Translations under genes and position numbers: made by a program | The notes under the pieces: generated by a model | The model's database searches: none | What the model was told of the DNA's origin: nothing | The model's input: the letters and a program-made list of their open reading frames with translations, nothing else | Shown: piece after piece, positions 18,138 through 26,838 of the stretch | Numbering within the stretch: the stretch's first letter is position 1 | How the letters are laid out: each line of letters opens with the position of its first letter | DNA from: Sporosarcina sp. P33 | GTDB lineage: Bacteria; Bacillota; Bacilli; Bacillales_A; Planococcaceae | Reading direction: 5' to 3' | Assembly: GCF_002077155.1 (NCBI RefSeq) | Contig: NZ_CP015027.1 | Coordinates: forward strand, 186,001-250,000 | DNA: 64,000 nt

Positions 18138-20228
18138 TTAATCAGCCGGCGCAACACCCGCCACTTCCCCACGTCCATCCCGCACAAACGGAATATGAAG
18201 CAATTCGATTTTCTGTTTTTCGTCTGTAAACTGAACATTCCACCGGGTTTCTATAAAATTCAGCAGTTTCAGTCCGCGCGCAAGAATACCTTCCGCATTC
18301 CAATCCGTTTCCAAAGATACTTCGATTTCAGAGTGTGATCCGTCGCTGTATCCTCTTCTGCCATTAGTTTTCGATGATTTTTTGTTTGGAAAACTAGTAT
18401 TCTGCAAAGAGGAATTTACACTTTGTGACAGCGGCAAAAGATTTCCGAGCGAACCGGACAATATCTTGATTTCAGCAGCAGTATAGCTTTTGAACTGATT
18501 TTTCCAGTAATCGTCAGCAGGAGTCTGCGGAAGAATATGTTCGATGGAAACCTTATCTTTTTCAACTTTGGTAAATGGGGTCCAACCGATTTTTTCAATG
18601 CCTGTTTTTCTCGCTTTTTCATATTCATACTCATATAAAACATACCGAATATCCCGCCAGCCATAGAAACCGTCTCCATTTGCAAAACGGTTTTCGGTAC
18701 GTGTGATAAAGTTTTTGACAGCACTGCCCATTCGTTCATCAGTAATTTCGGTTAATGACTGAGTCACTTCTTCAATTGACAGTTCTCCCCTGTATAAACT
18801 GCGTGCTTTCCGGTAATAGTCACTGCTTTTAAAACTGGACTGGAAAACACCCATCCTGAACATTACAAATATAAAGCGCTCAATCGTTTTATACAAATCA
18901 ATTCGCTCAGACTCTGCAACTTTCGTCTGTAAAGAAAGTGCAACTGTCACCAATGGCCTGAAATAACCAATTCCAATACGATTCAGTCGCTCCAACCAGA
19001 TTTTTTCTTCGCCGGAAAACTCTCCATATTGCGGGAAATAGGAATAGAACCAGTTTTCAGCCGTATGTTTCAAACTGTTCACGTATTCTGTAATATCCTC
19101 TGGCCGCAGCTTATTGTGCTCTGCCTTAGTTTCCTCTTCTGCAGGCAGCAGATTTTCTTCATCTTCCTTCATTACTTCAGGACCTGTACTGTCCGGCACT
19201 TCATCTTCCACTGCTACTTCATATTTTTCAAATATTTTCTTGGAAGAGAAATAATTCAGTAAGAAATTAATATAGTCATCCCCTTTTTTACGGGTATATT
19301 TAAAATACAAAATCCAATGTGCCCGTAAAAACTCATCATCTGAGAGCGGAGACTTCTGGTTTCTGCCAAGCTGATAATATACTTCTTTCCACGTATCATT
19401 TATGCGATTTCTTAAGGCTGTTTTATCCATTCCATCCAATTGATCTTCATCATAGAGCGTTGTTAAATAAATCAGCCGATTTTTGAGTAATTCGAGATTC
19501 GTCAGTTTTTTGCCGCGGTTATTCATCGTCTCGAACGCGATGAAAACATCGTAGTCTTCTTCTATTTCATGGATATTGAACATCAATTGCTGCGTCAGTT
19601 TACGGAACAGAGTTTCGATACCTTCCACGCCGTCTTCTTCATACAGTTTCTGCAGGCACGCAGAGAAAAAATCCTTGGCATATTTCAGGTTTTGCGTATA
19701 GTATGTCTCGTTAATCGTACCGCTGTAGGGTTCGTCAAATACTCTGTGAATTAAATATTCAGCGCTTGGATTGTCCGTCTCATAACCGAATAAATACGTT
19801 GTGATCAGATTCTGCGGCGGACGCTTCTTAGAAATATATTTCGTGCGTATGGACTGCAGTGTTTGATAGCAAATTACAATGTCTTCTTCATTTTTACCGA
19901 TATTACATGCATGCCGTTTCACAAAAGATACCATTTCATTGATCAGGATAGAAAAAGTAGTGATCCGCTGCTGGCCGTCCACGATATGATACGCTTTGTA
20001 TCCCGTATCAAGCAGCCACGTATCATTTCCCCAGTTCTGCGTCTCTTTCCGCGGAACCGCTTTTAATGACAGCATGCCGGTATAATGAAATCTTCCCTCC
20101 CGCAAATTCATAATATCTTCCCAAAAATCAATTAGCTGACTTCGTTTCCAAGCGTATCCCCGCTGGTAATCAGGGATACGGAATAACTTATTTTGAAATA
20201 CTTCTGATAATGATTGCAGATTACTCAT
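18138..20228 (-). CDS. DUF262/DUF1524 nuclease (GmrSD/SspE-type)
   Basis: The 696-residue protein joins an N-terminal DUF262 ParB-like NTPase domain (IPDYQRGYAW at residues 18-27; HIVDGQQR near residue 81) to a C-terminal DUF1524 HNH domain (VSIEHILPQT near residue 562, then SLGNLLPL and a closing Asn/Lys-containing finger). This is the architecture of single-chain type IV restriction enzymes such as GmrSD, BrxU and SspE, which use nucleotide binding to control DNA nicking or cleavage. No sspABCD, brx or methylase genes flank it. AGGGGAG precedes the ATG. It stands alone between the SLH protein and a SASP gene. A phage-defence role is inference from the family. Confidence 0.85.
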   Translation of the reverse strand: MSNLQSLSEVFQNKLFRIPDYQRGYAWKRSQLIDFWEDIMNLREGRFHYTGMLSLKAVPRKETQNWGNDTWLLDTGYKAYHIVDGQQRITTFSILINEMVSFVKRHACNIGKNEEDIVICYQTLQSIRTKYISKKRPPQNLITTYLFGYETDNPSAEYLIHRVFDEPYSGTINETYYTQNLKYAKDFFSACLQKLYEEDGVEGIETLFRKLTQQLMFNIHEIEEDYDVFIAFETMNNRGKKLTNLELLKNRLIYLTTLYDEDQLDGMDKTALRNRINDTWKEVYYQLGRNQKSPLSDDEFLRAHWILYFKYTRKKGDDYINFLLNYFSSKKIFEKYEVAVEDEVPDSTGPEVMKEDEENLLPAEEETKAEHNKLRPEDITEYVNSLKHTAENWFYSYFPQYGEFSGEEKIWLERLNRIGIGYFRPLVTVALSLQTKVAESERIDLYKTIERFIFVMFRMGVFQSSFKSSDYYRKARSLYRGELSIEEVTQSLTEITDERMGSAVKNFITRTENRFANGDGFYGWRDIRYVLYEYEYEKARKTGIEKIGWTPFTKVEKDKVSIEHILPQTPADDYWKNQFKSYTAAEIKILSGSLGNLLPLSQSVNSSLQNTSFPNKKSSKTNGRRGYSDGSHSEIEVSLETDWNAEGILARGLKLLNFIETRWNVQFTDEKQKIELLHIPFVRDGRGEVAGVAPAD

Positions 20229-20667
20229 TGCGACACTCCCCTAAAGTCATGATAGGAATAAATTTTCTATGTATAGAAGCTTATATAAAAGGACGGCACT
20301 GTTTGTTCTATTATACGAGTATGTCTGCTATTTGCCAGATGAATCGGCCGAATTCCGCGAACATTCCTGGTGAAATATTCCCTCTGTCTGCATTTAAAAC
20401 TATGCTTACACATCCTGCGCTTTTACATTTCGGTGGAATACTTCCGGCTTCTGCTGCCTTTTAGACGAATTCAATGTATGAAAATCCAAATAGGAATGCA
20501 ACATATGTAGTGACGTCTCTTTTTTATATTTCCCCGCTATTCCTGCAGCGTACAGACGGAGAATAGCGGATAAATTTTCAAAATGACTACATCGATTTTA
20601 GGAATCCCTGCATTTGTAAGTTCTCGTACGGTTATATAAGGAATTGTCATTACTTACTCCATAAAAA
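20229..20667. other. Gene-free stretch upstream of the DUF262 gene
   Basis: About 440 bp with no convincing coding frame. It contains a 9-bp hairpin (CCGCTATTC at 20534-20542 with GAATAGCGG at 20561-20569) with no U-run. The plus-strand frame at 20210-20464 has no ribosome binding site and an uneven composition, so I leave it out. Confidence 0.5.
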
Positions 20668-20708
20668 TAACCTCCCGCCATGTCGGTTAACGACAAAGCG
20701 GGAGGTTA
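20668..20708 (-). terminator. Terminator of the SASP gene
   Basis: TAACCTCCCGC (20668-20678) pairs perfectly with GCGGGAGGTTA (20698-20708); an inner TGTCG/CGACA helix shortens the loop. On the minus strand TTATTTTTAT follows. Confidence 0.9.
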
Positions 20709-20765
20709 AACAGAACCTGTCAATTTTTTATGATACAGATCCTTTTCAAGATACAGCGAAACTGA

Positions 20766-20978
20766 TTATTCCGTGTATCCTTTCATTTGCTGCTGAGCCT
20801 GACGCACTAATCGCTTTGTAATTTCTCCGCCGACGGATCCGTTGGCACGCGATGTGGAGTCTGGTCCTAGCTGCACGTTAAACTCAGATGCAATCTCTTC
20901 CTTCATCTGGTTGATCGCCTGTTGTACTCCAGGAACTAAAAGCTGGTTTGAGTTGTTATTGCTGTTGCTGTTTGGCAT
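20766..20978 (-). CDS. Alpha/beta-type small acid-soluble spore protein
   Basis: The 70-residue protein has an Asn/Ser-rich start, [16 protein letters not shown], the GPR protease site around EIASEF, then [21 protein letters not shown]. These proteins coat and protect DNA in the dormant spore and are degraded at germination. The start is ATG 20978: the upstream GTG would fall inside the AAGGAGG site. A sigma-G-like promoter lies just upstream. It proves the host is a spore-former. Among ssp paralogues the exact name cannot be assigned. Confidence 0.95.
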   Translation of the reverse strand: MPNSNSNNNSNQLLVPGVQQAINQMKEEIASEFNVQLGPDSTSRANGSVGGEITKRLVRQAQQQMKGYTE

Positions 20979-21000
20979 GTTGTCCACCTCCTTGTGACAT

Positions 21001-21029
21001 TAGAATGCTCCACATTTGAAATATCATAC
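21001..21029 (-). promoter_or_regulatory. Candidate sigma-G promoter of the SASP gene
   Basis: Read on the minus strand, GTATG (21025-21029) and CATTCTA (21001-21007) are separated by 17 bp. They fit the forespore sigma-G consensus GHATR-N17/18-CATWHTA. The predicted leader is short, only about 15 nt. Confidence 0.5.
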
Positions 21030-21096
21030 TGGCAATGCATGGAAATATATTAAGGATTGCTGAACATCTGCACTTGCCCAGACAGCGCGGATTTCT

Positions 21097-21171
21097 AAAA
21101 AAAGCACCTGCGCAGAAACGTTCGCGGCTGCTTCTTCACTCGCGATTGTTTCTGACACAAGTACTCTTTTT
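21097..21171. repeat. Terminator-like imperfect palindrome, copy A
   Basis: A 75-bp imperfect inverted repeat with outer arms AAAAAAAGCACCTG and CACAAGTACTCTTTTT and inner GAAACGTTCGCG/CGCGATTGTTTC arms. It lies downstream of arsC (minus strand), where it would act as a terminator. Closely similar elements occur at 23151-23202 and 31907-31979 and a more distant one at 44151-44199. Confidence 0.65.
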
Positions 21172-21192
21172 AAGTACATGATCAAATACTTT

Positions 21193-21612
21193 TTATTCAC
21201 CTGTTTTAGAGAAGCGTTCAATCCGGGCACCAATTTCATCGCGTACACGCTGGAAGAATGCCCATTTTTCCTCTTCTGTTCCTTCTGCTTTTGCAGGGTC
21301 GTCAAAACCCCAATGAGCTTTTTTGATATGAGGCGGCGTCACCGGACACTTATCAGCAGCATCTCCGCAAAGTGTAACGATAAAATCTGCAGCAAATAAA
21401 ATTTCCTGGTCTATCTCATTAGAAGTTTGATTTGAAATGTCAATGTTTACTTCTTGCATAGCTTTCACTGCATTCGGATTTACGCCCTGAGCTTCAATTC
21501 CTGCACTAAGAACCCGCCACTCTTCACCAAGAATCTTTTTGCCCCAGCCTTCAGCCATTTGGCTTCGGCACGAATTGCCTGTGCATAAAAAGTACAGTGT
21601 TTTTTTAGACAT
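21193..21612 (-). CDS. arsC: Arsenate reductase ArsC (thioredoxin-coupled)
   Basis: The 139-residue enzyme belongs to the low-molecular-weight phosphatase-fold ArsC family of Gram-positive bacteria. The P-loop CTGNSCRS has the nucleophilic Cys10, and the redox relay Cys82 and Cys89 are both in place (LCGDAADKC). It reduces arsenate to arsenite with electrons from thioredoxin. AAGGGGAA precedes the ATG. It is an orphan: no arsR, arsB or acr3 gene adjoins it, so arsenite export must be encoded elsewhere. A 12-4-12 palindrome overlaps its predicted promoter. Confidence 0.95.
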   Translation of the reverse strand: MSKKTLYFLCTGNSCRSQMAEGWGKKILGEEWRVLSAGIEAQGVNPNAVKAMQEVNIDISNQTSNEIDQEILFAADFIVTLCGDAADKCPVTPPHIKKAHWGFDDPAKAEGTEEEKWAFFQRVRDEIGARIERFSKTGE

Positions 21613-21701
21613 AATGATATTCCCCTTTTTAATTTTTCTTTAAAAATGCTTTCATTCAATTCCTATCTCCCACGTACAAGCAGGTTCTTTAATTCCTATG
21701 C

Positions 21702-21738
21702 ATTCATATAAGTCCGTACTTATATGAATTAGATTATA
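21702..21738 (-). promoter_or_regulatory. arsC promoter with ArsR/SmtB-like palindromic operator
   Basis: A perfect palindrome, ATTCATATAAGT (21702-21713) and ACTTATATGAAT (21718-21729) around CCGT, lies about 90 bp upstream of arsC. A TATAAT (21733-21738, minus strand) sits directly before it, so the operator would cover the transcription start. The form (AT-rich 12-bp arms) is like ArsR/SmtB-family operators. The -35 is weak. Confidence 0.65.
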
Positions 21739-21966
21739 ACAGAATCCCCGACTTCACTCATCAGCCGATTGAGTCTATTCCGTTTTTACCTCTTCCTTAG
21801 TACCGATATTTTTTCAATAATAAAAGAACAATAGCAGTCAATATTTTTTGATACCGCTTCAAAAATATTCAAAGCAGTCAGTCTTCCGTAATAAATCAAT
21901 AAAATTCTCCTGATATTTACCAACTAGCTTACAATTTTGAGTCAAATTTGTAACATTACATTCCTG

Positions 21967-21996
21967 CCTATCGATAGGTTGTACAATCGATGTACA
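21967..21996 (+). promoter_or_regulatory. Palindrome cluster upstream of the acyltransferase gene
   Basis: The 12-bp perfect palindrome CCTATCGATAGG (21967-21978) is followed by TGTACA (21980-21985), 5 bp, and TGTACA again (21991-21996). It ends 24 bp before the acyltransferase ATG. It may be an operator; the binding factor is unknown. Confidence 0.35.
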
Positions 21997-22020
21997 TCAA
22001 TTTTCGTTAGGAGCCTGATT

Positions 22021-23082
22021 ATGAATAAGAAACGTTTATCCTGGGTTGATGCCGTCAAAGGGTTTTTAATGATTCTTGTCGTTATTGGTCATTATCCTGG
22101 AGAGCTTGATTTTCCATTTGATCAGTATATCTATTGGTTTCACATGCCCGCTTTTTTTATTTTAAGCGGCTTGTTATTTAAGCCGGCTGCGGAAAAAGGT
22201 TTAATGAAACAGTCGATAAAAAAACGATTTATGCAGTTGATTGTCCCTTACTTGTTTTTCCTGGTAAGTATTACACTGATTCGCTACGGCATAGAGATTA
22301 GTTCAGGTAATCTGGATTTTTCTTGGTACGTAAATGATCTTTGGACACTTGCTGTCGGCGGACGTTTTGTGCGTGGTGCGTACGGTGTGTTCTGGTTTAT
22401 AACTACACTTTTCTTTACGTATGTAATTTTCTTATGGATGACTAAATATTTTAGCCGCACGAAACAATTTGTGATATTGGCTGTCTTTTACAGTATTGCC
22501 CACGTTGAAAGCGTATTTGCGATGCGCGTCATTGACGGCACGCCATCTTCTGCGTCCCAAACGATTCCTATGATTTGGAACATAGATGTTGCACTCATCG
22601 CAGTCGTCTATTTCGCCTTTGGTTATTATATGAAAAACATTTGGATGAAAGTATCCAGAGGCTGGCTGCTGGCTGGATTAATTGCAAGTATCACAGCGGT
22701 TTTACTTGATAGGAGTCATGTGATTGACTATCATCTGAGCATGAAGTTTTTGCGTTATGACCACTTTATTTTGGATTTGATCATTCCGCTTTCATTCACA
22801 CTTGTAATAGTCGGGATTTTCCAGCTCGTCGCCTCTAATTTGTCTTTAACATGGCTGCAAAATATCGAGAAGCATTCGTTAACGATTATGTATTTGCACA
22901 TCTTTACAGATAAATTGTTAAACGATTATATTACGTATGGCATTCTTGGGTACACAGCATTTGGAATTACTGTGCCAATTGCACTTTCAGTCATTATACA
23001 AAATTTTATACCGCACGGAAAAGTGCTCCTTGGCGGATTTTCACAAAAAAGGATGACTGCGAATCGCGCAATAACTGAGTAA
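22021..23082 (+). CDS. Acyltransferase-3 family membrane protein
   Basis: The 353-residue integral membrane protein has about ten helices and the acyltransferase-3 start: WVDAVKGFLMILVVIGHYP with the conserved His near residue 24, then FHMPAFFILSGLLFKP. The family moves acyl groups onto sugars or polysaccharides at the membrane; this copy most resembles the fucose-4-O-acetyltransferase/OatA-less short group with no SGNH domain. TAGGAG precedes ATG 22021; the frame extends upstream to 21937 but without a site. It is a single gene. Acceptor unknown. Confidence 0.88.
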   Translation: MNKKRLSWVDAVKGFLMILVVIGHYPGELDFPFDQYIYWFHMPAFFILSGLLFKPAAEKGLMKQSIKKRFMQLIVPYLFFLVSITLIRYGIEISSGNLDFSWYVNDLWTLAVGGRFVRGAYGVFWFITTLFFTYVIFLWMTKYFSRTKQFVILAVFYSIAHVESVFAMRVIDGTPSSASQTIPMIWNIDVALIAVVYFAFGYYMKNIWMKVSRGWLLAGLIASITAVLLDRSHVIDYHLSMKFLRYDHFILDLIIPLSFTLVIVGIFQLVASNLSLTWLQNIEKHSLTIMYLHIFTDKLLNDYITYGILGYTAFGITVPIALSVIIQNFIPHGKVLLGGFSQKRMTANRAITE

Positions 23083-23150
23083 GGCACTTCTCCTATTTGC
23101 AGTGAATATAGAAACGAACGTAACGAACTGCGTCACCGTTACACAAAATT

Positions 23151-23202
23151 AAAAGTACTTGTGCAGGAAACATTCATGAATGTTTTGACACAAGTGCTTT
23201 TT
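23151..23202 (+). repeat. Terminator-like palindrome, copy B
   Basis: A 52-bp near-perfect hairpin: AAAAGTACTTGTG arm from 23151, inner ACATTCATGAATGT, then a CACAAGTGCTTTTTT arm ending at 23202. It lies 68 bp after the acyltransferase stop and very likely terminates it. It shares arms with copies A and C. Confidence 0.75.
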
Positions 23203-23394
23203 TCATTTTATTTCTCTTAACAAATCGCATATATTTCATTTGGTCCAGCAGCATTCTTACATGCGGGATCAGAAGATGCCCCTGTGATGTTTAATTTATA
23301 AATTGAGTGTACTGAAAATTCTTTAAACAATGCGTGCATCGCCCTTTTTTAGGGTAGTAAGAGAATATAGAGGAAAATAGTGAGGTGAGTTCAA

Positions 23395-25815
23395 TTGAAG
23401 CAATCTAACGAGCAACCTATTAAAAAAAGTGCTTCTTTACCAGCTGGCGAATTAAAAAAAGTTGTAGATTACTCCATGTTTACATTCGAATCAACAGAAC
23501 AGGTTGAAAAATTAACAACGATTATCGGACAACAACGCGCACGTTCTGTCATGAATTTTGGACTTCACGTCAATAAACCCGGTTATAATATGTACGTCTC
23601 CGGAATAGAAGGAACCGGAAAAACAGCTTTTGTAAATTCGGTCGTAAACAGCTTTTCCGACCGGGAAGCTGAACTATACGATTGGTGTTATGTAAATAAT
23701 TTCGAGGATGAATATAAACCGAAAGTGTTGAAATTACCTGTCGGAGTCGGCAAGAAACTGCAAAAATCTATGGAAAGTCTTGTGAATGACTTGAAAGTAG
23801 ATATTCCTAACCGTTTTAAGGAAGACAGTCAACAAAAGAACCGTATTTCAATCATAAATAAATATAAAGAAAAAGTGGAGAAAGTATATAAGGAAACAGG
23901 AGAAATTGCGGCTGAATCAGGGTTTATCCTCAAGCAAAACGGTTCGACAGTTCTGACCATACCAATGGGCGAAGATGGACAGCCGATCAGTGAAGAAGCA
24001 TATAAAGCATTAGACGAAAAACAATTGAAACATATTGAACAAAGCTCTGCTCAACTGCAAGAGATCATACGGGAAGCTACGAAATCCATCATACAATTTG
24101 AGCAGGAGCTGAAAAAGCTATTAGCAGACTTTGACCACAAAACTGCTTTAATGGCAATAGATTATCATATTGACGAGTTAAAAAAGATATATAAAGATTG
24201 TCCTGATGTGATCCATTATCTAAAGGCTGTCAGAGAAGATCTGGTAACTAATTTTCACGCGTTTCTGCCTCATGAACCTAAAAAAGAAGAAGAGCATCTT
24301 GGCATACTTTTTAAAGATGAACAACAAGCGTTTAAAAAATATACTGTCAACCTGCTTGTCGACAACAGTGAAACGTCAGGCATGCCTGTCATCACAGCGG
24401 ATAATCCTACGTTTTATAATTTAATCGGCAAGGTAGAATATGAAAATCGGATGGGTCTGATGAGTACTGATTTCACAAAAATAAAACCTGGATATCTTCA
24501 TGAGGCAAATGGCGGGTATATTATCATTCAAGCAAAAGATATTTTTTCAAAAACCCAGGCCTGGTCAGGATTAAAGCGAGCGTTATTGATCCATAAACTG
24601 CAAATTGAAAATCTGGGAGAACACGCAAGCATGATCGCTACCGCCTCAGTTAATCCAGACCCCATTCCGCTTGATGTCAAAGTAATTATTATTGGAAATA
24701 TGAGCATTTACCAAATTCTTTACAATGGCGATGAAGATTTCCGTAAACTCTTTAAAATTCGCGTGGATTTCGATACCGAAATGAAGTACAACCAGGATAA
24801 TATTACAGGGCTGATAAGTTTTATTCATACGCAGTGTAAAATGAATGGACTCCGGCATTTTGATCCGTCAGCTGCAGCAAAAATTATTGAATACAGCTCA
24901 CGTATTGTCGGGCATCAAAACAAATTATCGACACGGTTTAATCTGCAGGCAGAAATACTGTATGAGGCGGATGCATGGGCAGACATGATGGGCGATGACA
25001 TCGTGTCTGCAAAACATATTGAAAAAGCCATTAATGAAAAAAGATACCGCTCAAATTTATATGAAGAAAAGATACAGGCAAGCATTGATGAAGGAAGTAT
25101 TCTGATTGATACAGAAGGAGAAAAGATCGGACAAGTTAATGGCTTAGCAGTTTATGACTTAGGACAATACCGTTTCGGCAAACCTTCGCGAATTACAGCA
25201 ACAACTTTTATGGGAAAGAAAGGCTTTGTCAATATTGAAAGGGAAAGCCAAATGAGCGGCAATACGCATAATAAAGGTGTGTATATATTAGGGGGATATT
25301 TAGGGCAAAAGTTCGCTCAAAAATATCCGTTAGTTTTGACAGCGCATATTGCATTTGAACAATCGTATGGCGGTGTCGACGGTGACAGCGCCTCAAGTAC
25401 AGAGCTGTACGCAATTCTGTCAAGCCTGGCAGAAGTTCCAATTGATCAGGGGCTGGCTGTAACCGGCTCCGTGAATCAAAACGGCGAAATTCAGCCAATA
25501 GGCGGCGTCAACGAGAAAATAGAAGGATTTTATAATGTATGTAAAAATAAAGGGCTTACAGGCAAACAAGGTGTGCTGATCCCCCACCAAAACGTAAAAA
25601 ATTTGATGCTGAATGACGAATTGATTCAGGCAGTCCGTGATGGTCAGTTCCATATCTATAAAGTGCAAACTATAGAAGAAGGGATAGAAATATTAACAGG
25701 AATTCCAGCCGGACAGCCGAATGAACACGGCGACTATGATAAAGAAACTGTATATGGAAAAGTTGCTGAAAAGTTACGGATGTTTATGGAACTGGCGAAG
25801 GAGCAGGAGAAGTGA
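23395..25815 (+). CDS. Lon-like ATP-dependent protease (AAA_32 + Lon_C)
   Basis: The 806-residue protein joins an AAA_32/LonB-type ATPase to a Lon protease domain. Walker A GIEGTGKT is at residues 70-77, the EANGGYIII Walker B-like stretch is near 365, and the proteolytic dyad is Ser665 (in DGDSASS) with Lys708 (in GGVNEKIEG). The 43-residue spacing equals that of the E. coli Lon dyad. It lacks the Lon N-terminal substrate domain; a long helical insertion (about 130-300) takes its place. The start is TTG 23395 with AGGTGAG upstream. It is a single-gene unit with its own terminator. In this family physiological targets are mostly unknown. Confidence 0.92.
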   Translation: MKQSNEQPIKKSASLPAGELKKVVDYSMFTFESTEQVEKLTTIIGQQRARSVMNFGLHVNKPGYNMYVSGIEGTGKTAFVNSVVNSFSDREAELYDWCYVNNFEDEYKPKVLKLPVGVGKKLQKSMESLVNDLKVDIPNRFKEDSQQKNRISIINKYKEKVEKVYKETGEIAAESGFILKQNGSTVLTIPMGEDGQPISEEAYKALDEKQLKHIEQSSAQLQEIIREATKSIIQFEQELKKLLADFDHKTALMAIDYHIDELKKIYKDCPDVIHYLKAVREDLVTNFHAFLPHEPKKEEEHLGILFKDEQQAFKKYTVNLLVDNSETSGMPVITADNPTFYNLIGKVEYENRMGLMSTDFTKIKPGYLHEANGGYIIIQAKDIFSKTQAWSGLKRALLIHKLQIENLGEHASMIATASVNPDPIPLDVKVIIIGNMSIYQILYNGDEDFRKLFKIRVDFDTEMKYNQDNITGLISFIHTQCKMNGLRHFDPSAAAKIIEYSSRIVGHQNKLSTRFNLQAEILYEADAWADMMGDDIVSAKHIEKAINEKRYRSNLYEEKIQASIDEGSILIDTEGEKIGQVNGLAVYDLGQYRFGKPSRITATTFMGKKGFVNIERESQMSGNTHNKGVYILGGYLGQKFAQKYPLVLTAHIAFEQSYGGVDGDSASSTELYAILSSLAEVPIDQGLAVTGSVNQNGEIQPIGGVNEKIEGFYNVCKNKGLTGKQGVLIPHQNVKNLMLNDELIQAVRDGQFHIYKVQTIEEGIEILTGIPAGQPNEHGDYDKETVYGKVAEKLRMFMELAKEQEK

Positions 25816-25909
25816 TTGCCCCTTCTGTGTATAAGGAAACACTATTGATGTAAAACATTTAGATGTTTGTAACATAGACATTCTTGAACAGGATCATCCT
25901 TCGAAAATT

Positions 25910-25944
25910 AAAAAGCAAACAAATTAAAGGTTTGTTTGCTTTTT
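25910..25944. terminator. Terminator of the Lon-like gene
   Basis: AAAAAGCAAACAAA (25910-25923) pairs with TTTGTTTGCTTTTT (25931-25944) around 7 nt. It is symmetrical and could also act on the minus strand, downstream of the small repressor gene. Confidence 0.85.
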
Positions 25945-26069
25945 AGTTCTGCTTGAAGTTTTCAACCATATTAGAAATAGGTTCTTGATATTTTTCCTTA
26001 TATATTGTGAGCCAGCCCCCTCGTTATAATTAACATATGCCAGGACCTGTCCCCCATCTCCCGTCGCGC

Positions 26070-26327
26070 TCATTTATTCAATTTTATCATCCAAACCAGA
26101 AGATCTTGAAGAACTGCAGTATGAAGTGTGTAGTATATGTACTGCCCTTTCTTTTCAGATGTGACAAGCCCCGCATTTCGCAAGATCGTTAAATGATTGG
26201 AAATGCTGGGCTTGCTCATCTCGAATTGGTCGTGTATTTCACTGGCAGACAAAGAACCTTTTTCGCTGAGAATGGTTAATATGTTACGCCTTGTTTCATC
26301 ATTTAATGCTTTAAAAATTTCGTTCAA
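26070..26327 (-). CDS. ArsR-family repressor, SdpR-like
   Basis: The 85-residue winged-helix protein has the ArsR recognition layout: FKALNDETRRNILTIL, SASEIHDQFEMSKPSISNHLTILRNAGLV and a GQYIYYTL wing. It has no Cys residues, so it is not a classical metal or arsenite sensor. It matches the SdpR autorepressor group, which normally sits beside an sdpI-type immunity gene; none is found here. GAGGAGG-like sequence precedes the ATG, and a perfect palindrome lies just upstream, suggesting autorepression. It is convergent with the Lon-like protease gene. Confidence 0.88.
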   Translation of the reverse strand: MNEIFKALNDETRRNILTILSEKGSLSASEIHDQFEMSKPSISNHLTILRNAGLVTSEKKGQYIYYTLHTAVLQDLLVWMIKLNK

Positions 26328-26353
26328 AGTGAGTTCCTCCTCTGCTGAAAGTG

Positions 26354-26391
26354 TAATTAGATTATTATCTAATTAGGTATTCAACTAATTA
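26354..26391 (-). promoter_or_regulatory. Autoregulatory palindrome of the SdpR-like gene
   Basis: TAATTAGAT (26354-26362), TATT, ATCTAATTA (26367-26375) is a perfect 9-4-9 palindrome 27 bp upstream of the start. On the minus strand a TATAAT is found immediately upstream (about 26386-26391), so the operator would span the transcription start. Confidence 0.65.
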
Positions 26392-26660
26392 TATACCAAT
26401 CTAATAAATTAAGAAAGTCTTTTCTGAATACTTATATGAATAGTGAATTAATCTCAATTGACCTTCCCGTTAAGATTCTATAACCCTTAATAATTCTCCC
26501 TGTTTTGTCTGTATTGTTTCAGCTTTCATTTGCAGGATTAACTGTTTGACGAGATCATACCGTGCCAGCCTTCCTGCTTTTCCTCCTATTCAATTATGTT
26601 TTACATTCACTTTACACAGTCGCTTTGTAAGAGTGAAAATTATGTATGCCGTTTAAGAAT

Positions 26661-26755
26661 CTGCAGTATATCTTTATTTCATTTAAGTAGACAAAAAATC
26701 CGCAAGAAGAATTACTTCCTGCGACCGGTATTATAAAAAAATAAGGACACTCGAT
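26661..26755 (-). repeat. Direct repeat 1: relic of an E2 gene end plus terminator
   Basis: Positions 26661-26738 match 32183-32260 at 76 of 78 bases. That second copy is the acoC terminator and last codons. Beyond the match, the minus-strand frame here still reads Tyr-Ile-Glu-Cys-Pro-Tyr where acoC reads Tyr-Ile-Glu-Ser-Pro-Tyr, but a 5-nt deletion removes the aligned stop. No other part of an E2 gene follows. So this is a relic of a second acoC-like 3' end, or a recombination footprint. The rest of 26328-26660 shows no gene. Confidence 0.8.
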
Positions 26756-26838
26756 GTACCATGCTACATAACTTTCACTATTAAGGACATCATAAGTTGT
26801 GTCGAATAAAAAAACCGACAAGCATTGAGGTGATAGGG

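Noticed and set aside
20210..20464. 84-codon plus-strand frame
   Set aside because: It begins inside the DUF262 gene's start region, has no ribosome binding site and no recognisable product.
21024..21305. 93-codon minus-strand frame
   Set aside because: It overlaps the well-supported arsC in another frame and runs through the palindrome copy A.
26470..26600. Minus-strand stretch reading RLARYDLVKQLILQMKAETI
   Set aside because: Looks protein-like and follows AGGAGG, but there is no start codon at the right place and no family is recognised, so I do not list it as a gene.
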